A stretch of 5,104 nt of DNA from Sandaracinaceae bacterium (GCA_025056955.1 JANWYL010000208.1:1-5104), one strand, 5' to 3'; positions 1-5,104 are shown, counted from the first letter of the stretch. Notes: a model not told the origin generated them from the sequence alone. Numbers and translations are program-made.

Positions 1-957
1 TTGGGACGGGGCTTCGTTCGAACCTCGCATCAAAACGAATGCGATGATGCCAGCGGCCCCAAGCACAGCAACGCCTCCGATCGAGGCAGCAACAATTGCC
101 GCATTGCCACCGCCACTCGGTTTGTCTTGGGGCTTCTCAGGAACGATGACCGGAGCTGCAAGGGCCGAACCCAACCCCATTGAAGGAGCACCGATTGACA
201 AAAGGTCGTCGAGTTTAGGGGCTGATTCAGCTGGAGCCGAGCCAGAAGCCAAGCCAGTCGCTGCCGCAAGGGCACGGATATCGATGAGGCCTGATCCTTC
301 CCCACTTGCCATACCTGGACGGGCTGGGTTGTTCTTGGATGAGGCAGTGCCAGAAGAAGCGGAAGCGGTTGACAGGGACTGAAGGTTTGAAAGGGAAAAA
401 AGCACAGAATTTTCGTTGCGCTGGCCGGTCATGGCCTGCGCCATGCTGACCCGAGGGCTTGGCGCAGATTGAGGAGATGCAACCACATCCTCGTCCCCAG
501 AGCCGCTTTCTGCACTTCCAAAGAGATCAGCTCCTCGATCCTTCGGCCCCTTGGCGGCTGCCACTTCGCCGCTTACCAGAGGCACTTCCGAAGTGGAAGG
601 AGAGCCCGCAGACAAGGCTCCTCCTCGAATTGCTTGAATCAGTTCAGGAACATCTTGAGCGCTTTTCCAGTCATCAAAGCCCTCACGCCATACGTAAACG
701 TCCCACCCCACGCGCCCCTCAGCAATCATCTCTCCAATTTGGGCTGGCGTGAGTGGCCCCTTTTGCTCACCATCAACTGCCACGTACCACACCGCATCAG
801 CTGAAATGGCTCCAGCCTTCTCCGATGTGCTCGCCACTCCGCCTTCAACACGAATCGATGCGCCGCACTTTTTGCAGCGGATCTTGAAAGGCTTGCCAGG
901 AACTTTGTCATCGGGAATCGAATACTTTGCACCGCAGCTATCGCAAACGACCTTCAT
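1..957 (-). CDS. Zinc ribbon-GYF domain single-pass membrane protein, AgmX/GltJ-like (C-terminus outside window)
   Basis: The frame runs from ATG at 957 through 319 codons to base 1 without a stop, so the gene is cut by the window edge. Residues 1-37 form an MJ0042-type zinc ribbon with ligands C5, C8, C28 and C31. Residues about 56-106 are a GYF_2 (DUF4339) domain, with WYVAVDGEQKGPL at its start and the VWREGFDDW core. A low-complexity Ala/Ser/Pro/Gly linker (107-285) is broken by two distinctive blocks at 178-195 and 219-235. A hydrophobic helix follows at about 286-310, then RGSNEAPSQ. The predicted topology is N-terminus in the cytoplasm, C-terminus outside. Zinc ribbon, GYF, linker and helix is the N-terminal layout of AgmX/GltJ of the Myxococcus gliding machinery, whose cytoplasmic ribbon and GYF domains bind regulators and whose exported part carries TonB-like domains. 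That exported part is not visible here, so the role in motility is only a possibility. GGAG lies seven bases before the ATG and supports this start. Confidence 0.88.
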   Translation of the reverse strand, partial: MKVVCDSCGAKYSIPDDKVPGKPFKIRCKKCGASIRVEGGVASTSEKAGAISADAVWYVAVDGEQKGPLTPAQIGEMIAEGRVGWDVYVWREGFDDWKSAQDVPELIQAIRGGALSAGSPSTSEVPLVSGEVAAAKGPKDRGADLFGSAESGSGDEDVVASPQSAPSPRVSMAQAMTGQRNENSVLFSLSNLQSLSTASASSGTASSKNNPARPGMASGEGSGLIDIRALAAATGLASGSAPAESAPKLDDLLSIGAPSMGLGSALAAPVIVPEKPQDKPSGGGNAAIVAASIGGVAVLGAAGIIAFVLMRGSNEAPSQ

Positions 958-964
958 CGATTCA

Positions 965-968
965 CTCC
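965..968 (-). promoter_or_regulatory. Ribosome binding site of the zinc ribbon-GYF gene
   Basis: On the minus strand GGAG stands seven bases before the ATG at 957. It fixes that start; the zinc-ribbon Cys pair begins at codon 5, which leaves little room for a later one. Confidence 0.7.
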
Positions 969-1024
969 AGTCGGCTCGGGCCTTGCTTTGGGGAAAGGGG
1001 TCTACGATCGACCTCTTGGCTTTA

Positions 1025-1054
1025 AGCATACAAATAAAGGAACAAGCAAGGCAA
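1025..1054 (-). promoter_or_regulatory. Possible sigma70-type promoter for the zinc ribbon-GYF gene
   Basis: On the minus strand TTGCCT (1049-1054) and TATGCT (1025-1030) are separated by 18 bases; each matches four of six consensus positions. The start point would fall near 1018, giving a leader of about 60 bases. The 140-base gap before this gene makes a separate promoter reasonable, but the match is only moderate. Confidence 0.3.
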
Positions 1055-1082
1055 GGGCGCTCAGCATGCTTTTTTGCTTGCC
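1043..1082 (-). terminator. Weak hairpin downstream of the Ig-like/zinc-ribbon gene
   Basis: Shortly after the stop at 1098 the minus strand can pair GGCAAG with CTTGCC, or alternatively CAAGCAA with TTGCTTG, around a large loop that contains the palindrome AGCATGCT. No solid T tract follows, only a mildly T-rich stretch, so intrinsic termination is uncertain. Confidence 0.2.
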
Positions 1083-1097
1083 CTCACCTCAAGGGCT

Positions 1098-2402
1098 TCA
1101 GTGAAGGGGTGTTCCGTCTTTGACGCAAAAGCGTGTGGGTGCTGGATAGGTTGCCCCACAGCGAGGGCACGTTTTTGGCTTTTCTTGTTGTTTCAAAAAC
1201 TCAGAGTAGTCCACAAGGGGTGTTGCGTCTTTGGGACAAATGGAAAAACTCGAGGGATAACCGTGGCGGCAAAGGGGGCAAATGAGTGAAGCCGCTGGCT
1301 GAGAAGGTGAGGAGGAAATTGCCGTGCTTTCCAGCATTCCCGAGGTAGCGTCTTTTTGAGCCATATCCTGGCGTTTCTTTCGGGCCACGAGCCACACAAA
1401 GGCTCCTCCGCCAATCGCACAAGCCACGATCACCCCAACCAAAAGCCACAAGCCCGCGGAAGAGCGGCTTTTGGCATGCGCTGCAACCCCAGCGCTTTCG
1501 TCAAGGTCCACGCTCAGCTCCCCCTCTTGATTGGTGCTTCCCCCCTTTGCGATGAGCCCTTCGAAACTTGCGCTCTCAATCCGCACGAAGGCTTCAGCCA
1601 TGAGAGCGCCTCCTTGCGCCCGAATGGTCGCTGCCCCCACTTCTTTGGCCTCAAAACAATTCCCTCGCATCGTCCCCCTCGATGGCGGTTCCACTTCGAA
1701 GGAAACCTGGCTTCCGCCTCGAAGAGGGCAGTTCTTTTCATCCACAATCCGCGCAACAAAGCACACCCGTTCCCCAACTGCCACGACGGCATTTTGTGGG
1801 CGGATGAAAACCCGAGCTGGTGCCTGCGCAACGCACGAAGCAGCACCCTCTTCTGGAATCCCATTCGATGGGGCATTCGATGGCGCTGGGTTCGAAGTGG
1901 ATGGAACCGGAGAAGAAGCCCGCTCCAATACCTGCACGCTGGTCACCATCGCCACGCATTTCGATTGCTTCAGGCTCCACTCGTAATGGGTTTCTTCCCT
2001 GAGCTCGAGCTGGGTCTCGCCAAGAACACGCACCCGATAGGTACCGGTTTCGCGTTTGGGATCTTCAGGAGGCGTGCGGCAAAGGATCTCCCAACTGCCC
2101 CGTCGCACGCTTGTTGAAAGCACTTGGAGCGCTCGGTTCTCGCTCCAGCAATTGCGCGTGGAACGGCTTTCTCCAAAAAACAGATGATCCCCCTCTTGCC
2201 TGATACGAACCATGCGACCGCCAGGAAGCTCTCGAGATTGGGGCCTTGGGCCACAGTCTTCCCCCCAAGAATCGATTTGGACCCGAAAAACCGTTGGCCC
2301 TTCACGCCACTCGCCTTCGTAGGGCCCTTCTGCCAGGGCAGAAAGCGGCAGCCCCCCCAAACCCAGCCAGATGGCCCAAAACGCCTTACCCACGCGGCCC
2401 AT
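1098..2402 (-). CDS. Exported Ig-like domain membrane protein with two C-terminal cytoplasmic zinc ribbons
   Basis: This is a 434-residue protein of unknown function. Residues 1-24 look like a signal peptide: basic MGRVGK, a hydrophobic core, then the cleavage site ALA before E25. An exported beta-rich domain (25-160) has four cysteines (C50, C85, C108, C149), suggesting two disulfides. A Ser/Pro/Asn linker (163-185) leads to an Ig-like domain (about 196-275) that also contains cysteines (C214, C225, C249). A helix at about 316-340 is followed by RKKR, a stop-transfer signal that places the C-terminus in the cytoplasm. The tail holds two tandem zinc ribbons, C375-C378-C389-D392 and C412-C415-C426-D429, both following CPxC-x3-YP-x5-C-x-KD-x-TPL, and ends two residues after the second. 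The start is uncertain: ATG at 2402 gives the cleanest signal peptide, while an in-frame GTG at 2411 adds three residues. Neither has a strong ribosome binding site. The gene lies 73 bases after etfA, without a clear functional link to it. Confidence 0.85.
   Translation of the reverse strand: MGRVGKAFWAIWLGLGGLPLSALAEGPYEGEWREGPTVFRVQIDSWGEDCGPRPQSRELPGGRMVRIRQEGDHLFFGESRSTRNCWSENRALQVLSTSVRRGSWEILCRTPPEDPKRETGTYRVRVLGETQLELREETHYEWSLKQSKCVAMVTSVQVLERASSPVPSTSNPAPSNAPSNGIPEEGAASCVAQAPARVFIRPQNAVVAVGERVCFVARIVDEKNCPLRGGSQVSFEVEPPSRGTMRGNCFEAKEVGAATIRAQGGALMAEAFVRIESASFEGLIAKGGSTNQEGELSVDLDESAGVAAHAKSRSSAGLWLLVGVIVACAIGGGAFVWLVARKKRQDMAQKDATSGMLESTAISSSPSQPAASLICPLCRHGYPSSFSICPKDATPLVDYSEFLKQQEKPKTCPRCGATYPAPTRFCVKDGTPLH
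1104..1280 (-). repeat. Tandem coding repeat: two zinc ribbons
   Basis: The stretches at 1215-1280 and 1104-1169 encode two 22-residue units with the same pattern, CPxC-x3-YP-x5-C-x-KD-x-TPL, separated by 15 residues. The residues between the conserved positions differ, so this is an old duplication or a paired domain rather than a recent copy. Confidence 0.75.
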
Positions 2403-2454
2403 GAATACCACACGCTCGCAAGCTGGTGCGGTCGCTCCCTTTTGCTTTGTTTAA

Positions 2455-2470
2455 GGCCTCGATGCAGGCC
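2455..2470 (-). terminator. Small GC-rich hairpin after etfA
   Basis: Six bases past the etfA stop the minus strand reads GGCCT-GCATCG-AGGCC, followed by TTAAAC. The five-pair stem is GC-rich but short and the T tract is poor. It could weaken read-through from etfA into the next gene; a true intrinsic terminator is doubtful. Confidence 0.3.
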
Positions 2471-2475
2471 GGCCC

Positions 2476-3462
2476 CTACGCTTGGGCGCTCTTTAAACGC
2501 TTAAGCTCTTCTGTCAGTTCTGGAACCGCCTTAAACAGGTCTGCCACAAGGAAATAATCCGCTACGGCTGCAATTGGAGCGTCCTTATTGGTGTTGATGG
2601 CGACAATCACCTTTGAACCCTTCATCCCAGCGAGGTGTTGGATGGCCCCGCTAATCCCAATTGCAATGTAGAGCTTGGGAGCAACCACCTTCCCCGTTTG
2701 ACCCACCTGGAGGTCATTGGGCGCATATCCAGCATCACAGGCCGCACGAGACGCACCGATTGCCGCACCCAATACATCAGCCAAAGGCTCAAGGAGTCGC
2801 TTGAAGTTCTCGGCGCTCTTGAGCGCCCGCCCCCCTGAAACCACGATCTCGGCTTCTGCCAGCTCTGGACGCTCCCTCTTTTGGGCCTCAAGTGAAACGT
2901 ATTCGACCCGCCTCGCCACCTCGTCTTGAATCACCTCAACTGCTTCGATCGGACTTTCGCTTCCCACTTCTGCAGCTGCCTCAAACTCGGTCTGACGCAC
3001 GCTCACCACATGGATGGGGGTGTCGATGGTGCAATACCCGTAGATATTACCTGCATACATCGGCCGACGATAAACGATGCTCCCATCGCTTTCCACAGAA
3101 AACCCAGCAATATCGCTTGCCACACCAGCCCCAAAGCGGGCAGCCACGCGAGGGAGCAAGTCTTTGCCATAGGTGCTTGCCGTGGCAACAACCACGTTAT
3201 GCCCCTGGCTTTGGACCAGCTGAGCCACCGTTGGTGCGTACCGCTCTGCCACGTAGCCACCTGGGATCTCAGCCCAAAATACCTTGCGCGCACCATATCG
3301 AGTGGCCAGATGAGCCACCGCTTCAGCACCTTCACCAATCACCAGGACATCAAAAACCCCACCCTTGGATTCATTCAGTTGACGCGCAAAAGTGATTGCG
3401 CTGAGCGTGGTCTTGCGCAATGCCCTATCCAAAAGTTCGGCCACAACCAAAACCTGAACCAT
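2476..3462 (-). CDS. etfA: Electron transfer flavoprotein subunit alpha
   Basis: EtfA carries the redox-active FAD of the ETF heterodimer, which accepts electrons from acyl-CoA dehydrogenases and passes them to ETF:quinone oxidoreductase. The 328 residues are a full-length family member. The N-terminal alpha/beta domain starts MVQVLVVAE and runs to about residue 190. The C-terminal FAD domain (about 200-320) shows the expected elements in order: VSGGRALKS (208-216), GASRAACDAGY (236-246), VGQTGKVV (253-260) and LYIAIGISGAIQHLAGM (264-280). The last of these, with the following VIVAIN, fits the ETF-alpha signature in full. The usual Asp in the INxD segment is Asn here (N292). ATG at 3462 is preferred over an in-frame ATG at 3474, because GAGGG lies five bases before it and MVQVLVVAE is a normal EtfA beginning. 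It starts 35 bases after the etfB stop, so the two are almost certainly co-transcribed. No ETF:quinone oxidoreductase or dehydrogenase gene is in view. Confidence 0.97.
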   Translation of the reverse strand: MVQVLVVAELLDRALRKTTLSAITFARQLNESKGGVFDVLVIGEGAEAVAHLATRYGARKVFWAEIPGGYVAERYAPTVAQLVQSQGHNVVVATASTYGKDLLPRVAARFGAGVASDIAGFSVESDGSIVYRRPMYAGNIYGYCTIDTPIHVVSVRQTEFEAAAEVGSESPIEAVEVIQDEVARRVEYVSLEAQKRERPELAEAEIVVSGGRALKSAENFKRLLEPLADVLGAAIGASRAACDAGYAPNDLQVGQTGKVVAPKLYIAIGISGAIQHLAGMKGSKVIVAINTNKDAPIAAVADYFLVADLFKAVPELTEELKRLKSAQA

Positions 3463-3467
3463 GCTTT

Positions 3468-3472
3468 CCCTC
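3468..3472 (-). promoter_or_regulatory. Ribosome binding site that decides the etfA start
   Basis: GAGGG lies on the minus strand five bases before the ATG at 3462 and inside the four extra codons that a start at 3474 would add. No comparable site precedes 3474, which favours the shorter protein. Confidence 0.7.
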
Positions 3473-3482
3473 ATTTCACATC

Positions 3483-3502
3483 GTTGTTCAGAGTTGTTCA
3501 GA
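3483..3502 (-). repeat. Perfect tandem duplication of a 10-base unit at the etfB stop codon
   Basis: On the minus strand TCTGAACAAC occurs twice without a gap. The first copy contains the etfB stop codon TGA; the second lies in the etfB-etfA spacer. It is probably a replication-slippage duplication that lengthened the spacer. No function is evident. Confidence 0.8.
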
Positions 3503-4325
3503 TCACCTTCGCCTCTGTGTGCAGCAAGCGCACAAGCTCGCTTACAGATTCGACGTAGCGGGTAGAACCGGAACGGGCAGGAGGCACTTCAAAACGCAAA
3601 TAGCGCACGCTGAGATTGGGTTGCACCCCAAGCTCTTCGAGCGTCTTTGTGGCGATTGGTTTCTTTTTGGCAGCCATGATGCCCTTCACCGAAATGTGGC
3701 GCACATCGTCTGGATAAGCATGCGACTCGGGGGTCTTTCCATTTCGCACGGATTTTGAGAGCACAATCCGCAAGTCAACCGTGACCACAGCGGGCAATTC
3801 AATCCTCAAAGTGAGGACCCCCGTATCCACCTCGCGCCCCACCACAATTTGCTTGCCTTCAAGGGCAATTGACATTGCAAAAGTGGCCATGGGCCAGCCC
3901 AAAAACTCGGCAAGCATTTGACCGACATTGTTCGAATCACCATCCACCGCTTGCTTGCCCATGAGGACGAGGTCGGGGGCTTCCAGCCGAACCACAGCCG
4001 CGAGGGCCTGAGCCACAATCATCGCATCGAGCTTTTCCTCGTCTATAGGAATGTGGATGCCGCGGTCGGCCCCCATGGCCAAGGCCTGGCGCATCGTCGT
4101 TTGCACGTCCTCAGGGCCAAGGGTCACGATCACGAGCTCGCCAAAACGCTCTCCCGTTGCGCCGTTTTCGAGGAGACGTAACCCAGCTTCGAGGGCATAC
4201 TCATCAAAAGGGTTGATCGCCCACGGCAAATCGCCCGAAACCACACGCTTTCCGTCGGGCGAAACCTTCATTTTGTTGGCATTGTTTGGATCGGCAACTC
4301 GTTTGATCGGAACAAGGATTTTCAC
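3498..4325 (-). CDS. etfB: Electron transfer flavoprotein subunit beta
   Basis: EtfB binds AMP and provides the loop by which ETF docks onto acyl-CoA dehydrogenases. The 275 residues begin with the typical MKILVPIKRV. Family landmarks are NPFDEYALEAGLRL (38-51), ALAMGADRGIHI (81-92), the nucleotide-binding GKQAVDGDSNNVGQMLAE (123-140), GREVDTG (163-169), LPAVVTVDLR (177-186) and IMAAKKKPI (216-224). The protein is longer than the usual 250-260 residues, mainly because the segment between DLR and IMAAKKK has 29 residues where human EtfB has 11. This is the partner-recognition loop. The beta signature is also altered: DTGVL stands where D-G-G-x-E is usual. The start is GTG, with a strong GAGGAGG four bases upstream. 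etfA follows after 35 bases. It looks like the standard non-bifurcating type, since the DGDSNNVGQM motif and the neighbours fit fatty-acid oxidation, although this cannot be proved from sequence alone. Confidence 0.97.
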   Translation of the reverse strand: MKILVPIKRVADPNNANKMKVSPDGKRVVSGDLPWAINPFDEYALEAGLRLLENGATGERFGELVIVTLGPEDVQTTMRQALAMGADRGIHIPIDEEKLDAMIVAQALAAVVRLEAPDLVLMGKQAVDGDSNNVGQMLAEFLGWPMATFAMSIALEGKQIVVGREVDTGVLTLRIELPAVVTVDLRIVLSKSVRNGKTPESHAYPDDVRHISVKGIMAAKKKPIATKTLEELGVQPNLSVRYLRFEVPPARSGSTRYVESVSELVRLLHTEAKVI

Positions 4326-4329
4326 AGAA

Positions 4330-4336
4330 CCTCCTC
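4330..4336 (-). promoter_or_regulatory. Strong ribosome binding site of etfB
   Basis: GAGGAGG stands four bases before the GTG start at 4325 on the minus strand. It confirms the non-ATG start and suggests efficient translation. Confidence 0.85.
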
Positions 4337-4367
4337 AACACCACCTCATCGCAGAACAGGCCGCAAT

Positions 4368-4404
4368 CCAGAAGTTGAAAACAGTTTTCTTGAGCGAATT
4401 CTGG
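4368..4404 (-). promoter_or_regulatory. Candidate operator: nested inverted repeats upstream of etfB
   Basis: The core is a perfect 13-base inverted repeat at 4377-4389, GAAAAC-T-GTTTTC on the minus strand. It is enclosed by a second pair, CCAGAA (4399-4404) and TTCTGG (4368-4373). The core lies where transcription would begin from the promoter predicted at 4398-4425, a typical repressor position, and the gene upstream encodes a TetR-type repressor. It does not resemble the B. subtilis FadR consensus. In RNA the same bases could form an imperfect hairpin in the leader. Confidence 0.4.
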
Positions 4405-4425
4405 AAGCAAGCTCTGAGATGTCAA
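4398..4425 (-). promoter_or_regulatory. Possible sigma70-type promoter for etfB-etfA
   Basis: On the minus strand a perfect -35 hexamer TTGACA (4420-4425) is followed after 16 bases by CAGAAT (4398-4403), which matches four of six -10 positions, including the important second A and last T. The -35 overlaps the fadR stop codon. The start point would fall near 4390, with a leader of about 65 bases. Confidence 0.45.
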
Positions 4426-5104
4426 GACCTTGAAGGGTCACCCCCTTGATTGCTTTGTTCAGAAGCCCGAGCACTCAAACGCAACCCATCGAGAAAAAGG
4501 GCCCCAAGTGGTTTGGCGATGCGCCGAAGCTGGTGGGCATCCCCCCCACTCAAGGTCCACGTGAGGATGAGCCCATCGAGGGCACCCCAAAGCGCCCTTG
4601 CAACAAAGCGAGGACTTATGTCATTCCGCACCACCCCCTGTTTTTGCCCATCTGAGACAAGAGATGCCATGATGTCCAGGTATTCCGTAAAACGAGGCGC
4701 AGCGTATTGCTTGAGAAAAGTCGTCGACTGTCGGAGGTTAACAGTCACCACTTCTGCGAGATCAGGTTGGCCTTCGAAAGCCCCAAACTGGGTTTCAAGC
4801 ATTTTGAAAAAGCGCTCTTCAAAAGGAAGCTTTTCTTCAACAATTGCCCGCAAAGCCTGGTTGAGCAGCTCGATGCGGCTTTCAAAAAGCGAGATCAAGA
4901 TTTCCTCCTTGTTGCGGAAGTAGAGGTAAATGGTCCCGTCTGCCACACGGGCAGTTTTCGCAATCTCACTGACGCGCGCCGCGTAAAAGCCCTTCTTTGC
5001 AAACACCCGAATCGCAGCACGCAAAATCCGCTCTCGTTTGTCCACACCTCGCTTTGCGCCTTCTTCACGGGGAGTGGTTTTGCTTTTGAGTTGCCCTTTT
5101 TTGG
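4422..5104 (-). CDS. fadR: TetR-family acyl-CoA responsive regulator, FadR type (start probably beyond the window)
   Basis: This is probably a repressor of fatty-acid oxidation genes that is released by long-chain acyl-CoA. Counting from the GTG codon at 5045 (207 residues), the TetR helix-turn-helix spans about 4-50: RILRAAIRVFAKKGF, then VSEIAKTARVADGTIYLYF, then NKEEILISLF. This closely matches B. subtilis FadR (YsiA) as I recall it. The ligand domain keeps related segments such as VNLRQS (102-107) and the ALWGALDGLILTW helix (151-163). The C-terminal tail (192-207) is polar and probably disordered. etfB follows after 96 bases, and fadR-etfB-etfA is also the B. subtilis order, which supports the assignment. 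The start is unresolved: the frame is open from 5045 to the window edge and encodes a Lys/Arg-rich leader typical of TetR proteins. GTG at 5045 has GAGG only one base away, which is too close, and no other start codon lies in this extension. Confidence 0.9.
   Translation of the reverse strand, partial: KKGQLKSKTTPREEGAKRGVDKRERILRAAIRVFAKKGFYAARVSEIAKTARVADGTIYLYFRNKEEILISLFESRIELLNQALRAIVEEKLPFEERFFKMLETQFGAFEGQPDLAEVVTVNLRQSTTFLKQYAAPRFTEYLDIMASLVSDGQKQGVVRNDISPRFVARALWGALDGLILTWTLSGGDAHQLRRIAKPLGALFLDGLRLSARASEQSNQGGDPSRS

Noticed and set aside
44..382. An Ala/Pro-rich plus-strand frame near the left edge
   Set aside because: It is the complement of the low-complexity linker and helix of the zinc ribbon-GYF protein, whose frame is unbroken for 319 codons and has a good ribosome binding site.
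1356..2117. A 253-codon open frame on the plus strand
   Set aside because: It lies wholly inside the Ig-like/zinc-ribbon gene. Its translation is rich in His, Arg, Pro and Trp with no domain, while the minus frame has a signal peptide, a membrane helix and zinc ribbons.
3463..3474. etfA start at ATG 3474
   Set aside because: No ribosome binding site precedes it; the good GAGGG site lies between it and the ATG at 3462.
2892..3558. Plus-strand open frames opposite etfA
   Set aside because: They are shadows of a well-conserved etfA; the translations show no recognisable family.
3498..4325. EtfB of an electron-bifurcating ETF (FixA type)
   Set aside because: The nucleotide-binding motif reads GKQAVDGDSNNVGQM, closer to the AMP-binding standard type, and no bifurcation partners (such as fixC/fixX or butyryl-CoA dehydrogenase genes) are in view. 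The DGD is slightly like the bifurcating type, so this is not fully excluded.
4368..4404. Intrinsic terminator after fadR
   Set aside because: The stem is interrupted by a large asymmetric internal loop and no T tract follows on the minus strand; an operator or leader role fits better.

Overview
The window is a compact bacterial stretch with five protein genes, all on the minus strand, so transcription runs from high to low coordinates. No gene on the plus strand, RNA gene, mobile element or CRISPR array could be supported. The two outer genes run off the window: the first gene (left edge) lacks its C-terminus, and the last gene (right edge) may lack its first codons. The longest gap is about 140 bases.

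Right part (about 3460-5104): a TetR-family regulator of the FadR (acyl-CoA responsive) type, then etfB and etfA, the two subunits of electron transfer flavoprotein. ETF takes electrons from acyl-CoA dehydrogenases and passes them to the quinone pool. The order fadR-etfB-etfA matches the end of the Bacillus subtilis fatty-acid degradation operon (lcfA-fadR-fadB-etfB-etfA), which supports control of beta-oxidation. Between fadR and etfB lies a plausible sigma70-type promoter with a perfect 13-base inverted repeat just after its -10 element, placed as a repressor site would be.

Left part (1-2411): two genes for single-pass membrane proteins, both predicted to carry zinc ribbons in the cytoplasm but with opposite topologies. 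The upstream one has a signal peptide, an exported region with an Ig-like domain, a membrane helix, and two tandem zinc ribbons at its C-terminus. The downstream one begins with an MJ0042-type zinc ribbon and a GYF_2 domain, followed by a long Ala/Ser/Pro/Gly-rich linker and a membrane helix, then leaves the window. This N-terminal layout resembles AgmX/GltJ, a gliding-machinery protein of Myxococcus xanthus.

The zinc ribbon-GYF-helix architecture and the C-x-K-D-x-TPL ribbons point to Myxococcota or a nearby deltaproteobacterial lineage. This is an inference from family knowledge; no search was run. The best leads are the enlarged partner-recognition loop of EtfB, the candidate FadR operator and the neighbouring pair of zinc-ribbon membrane proteins.
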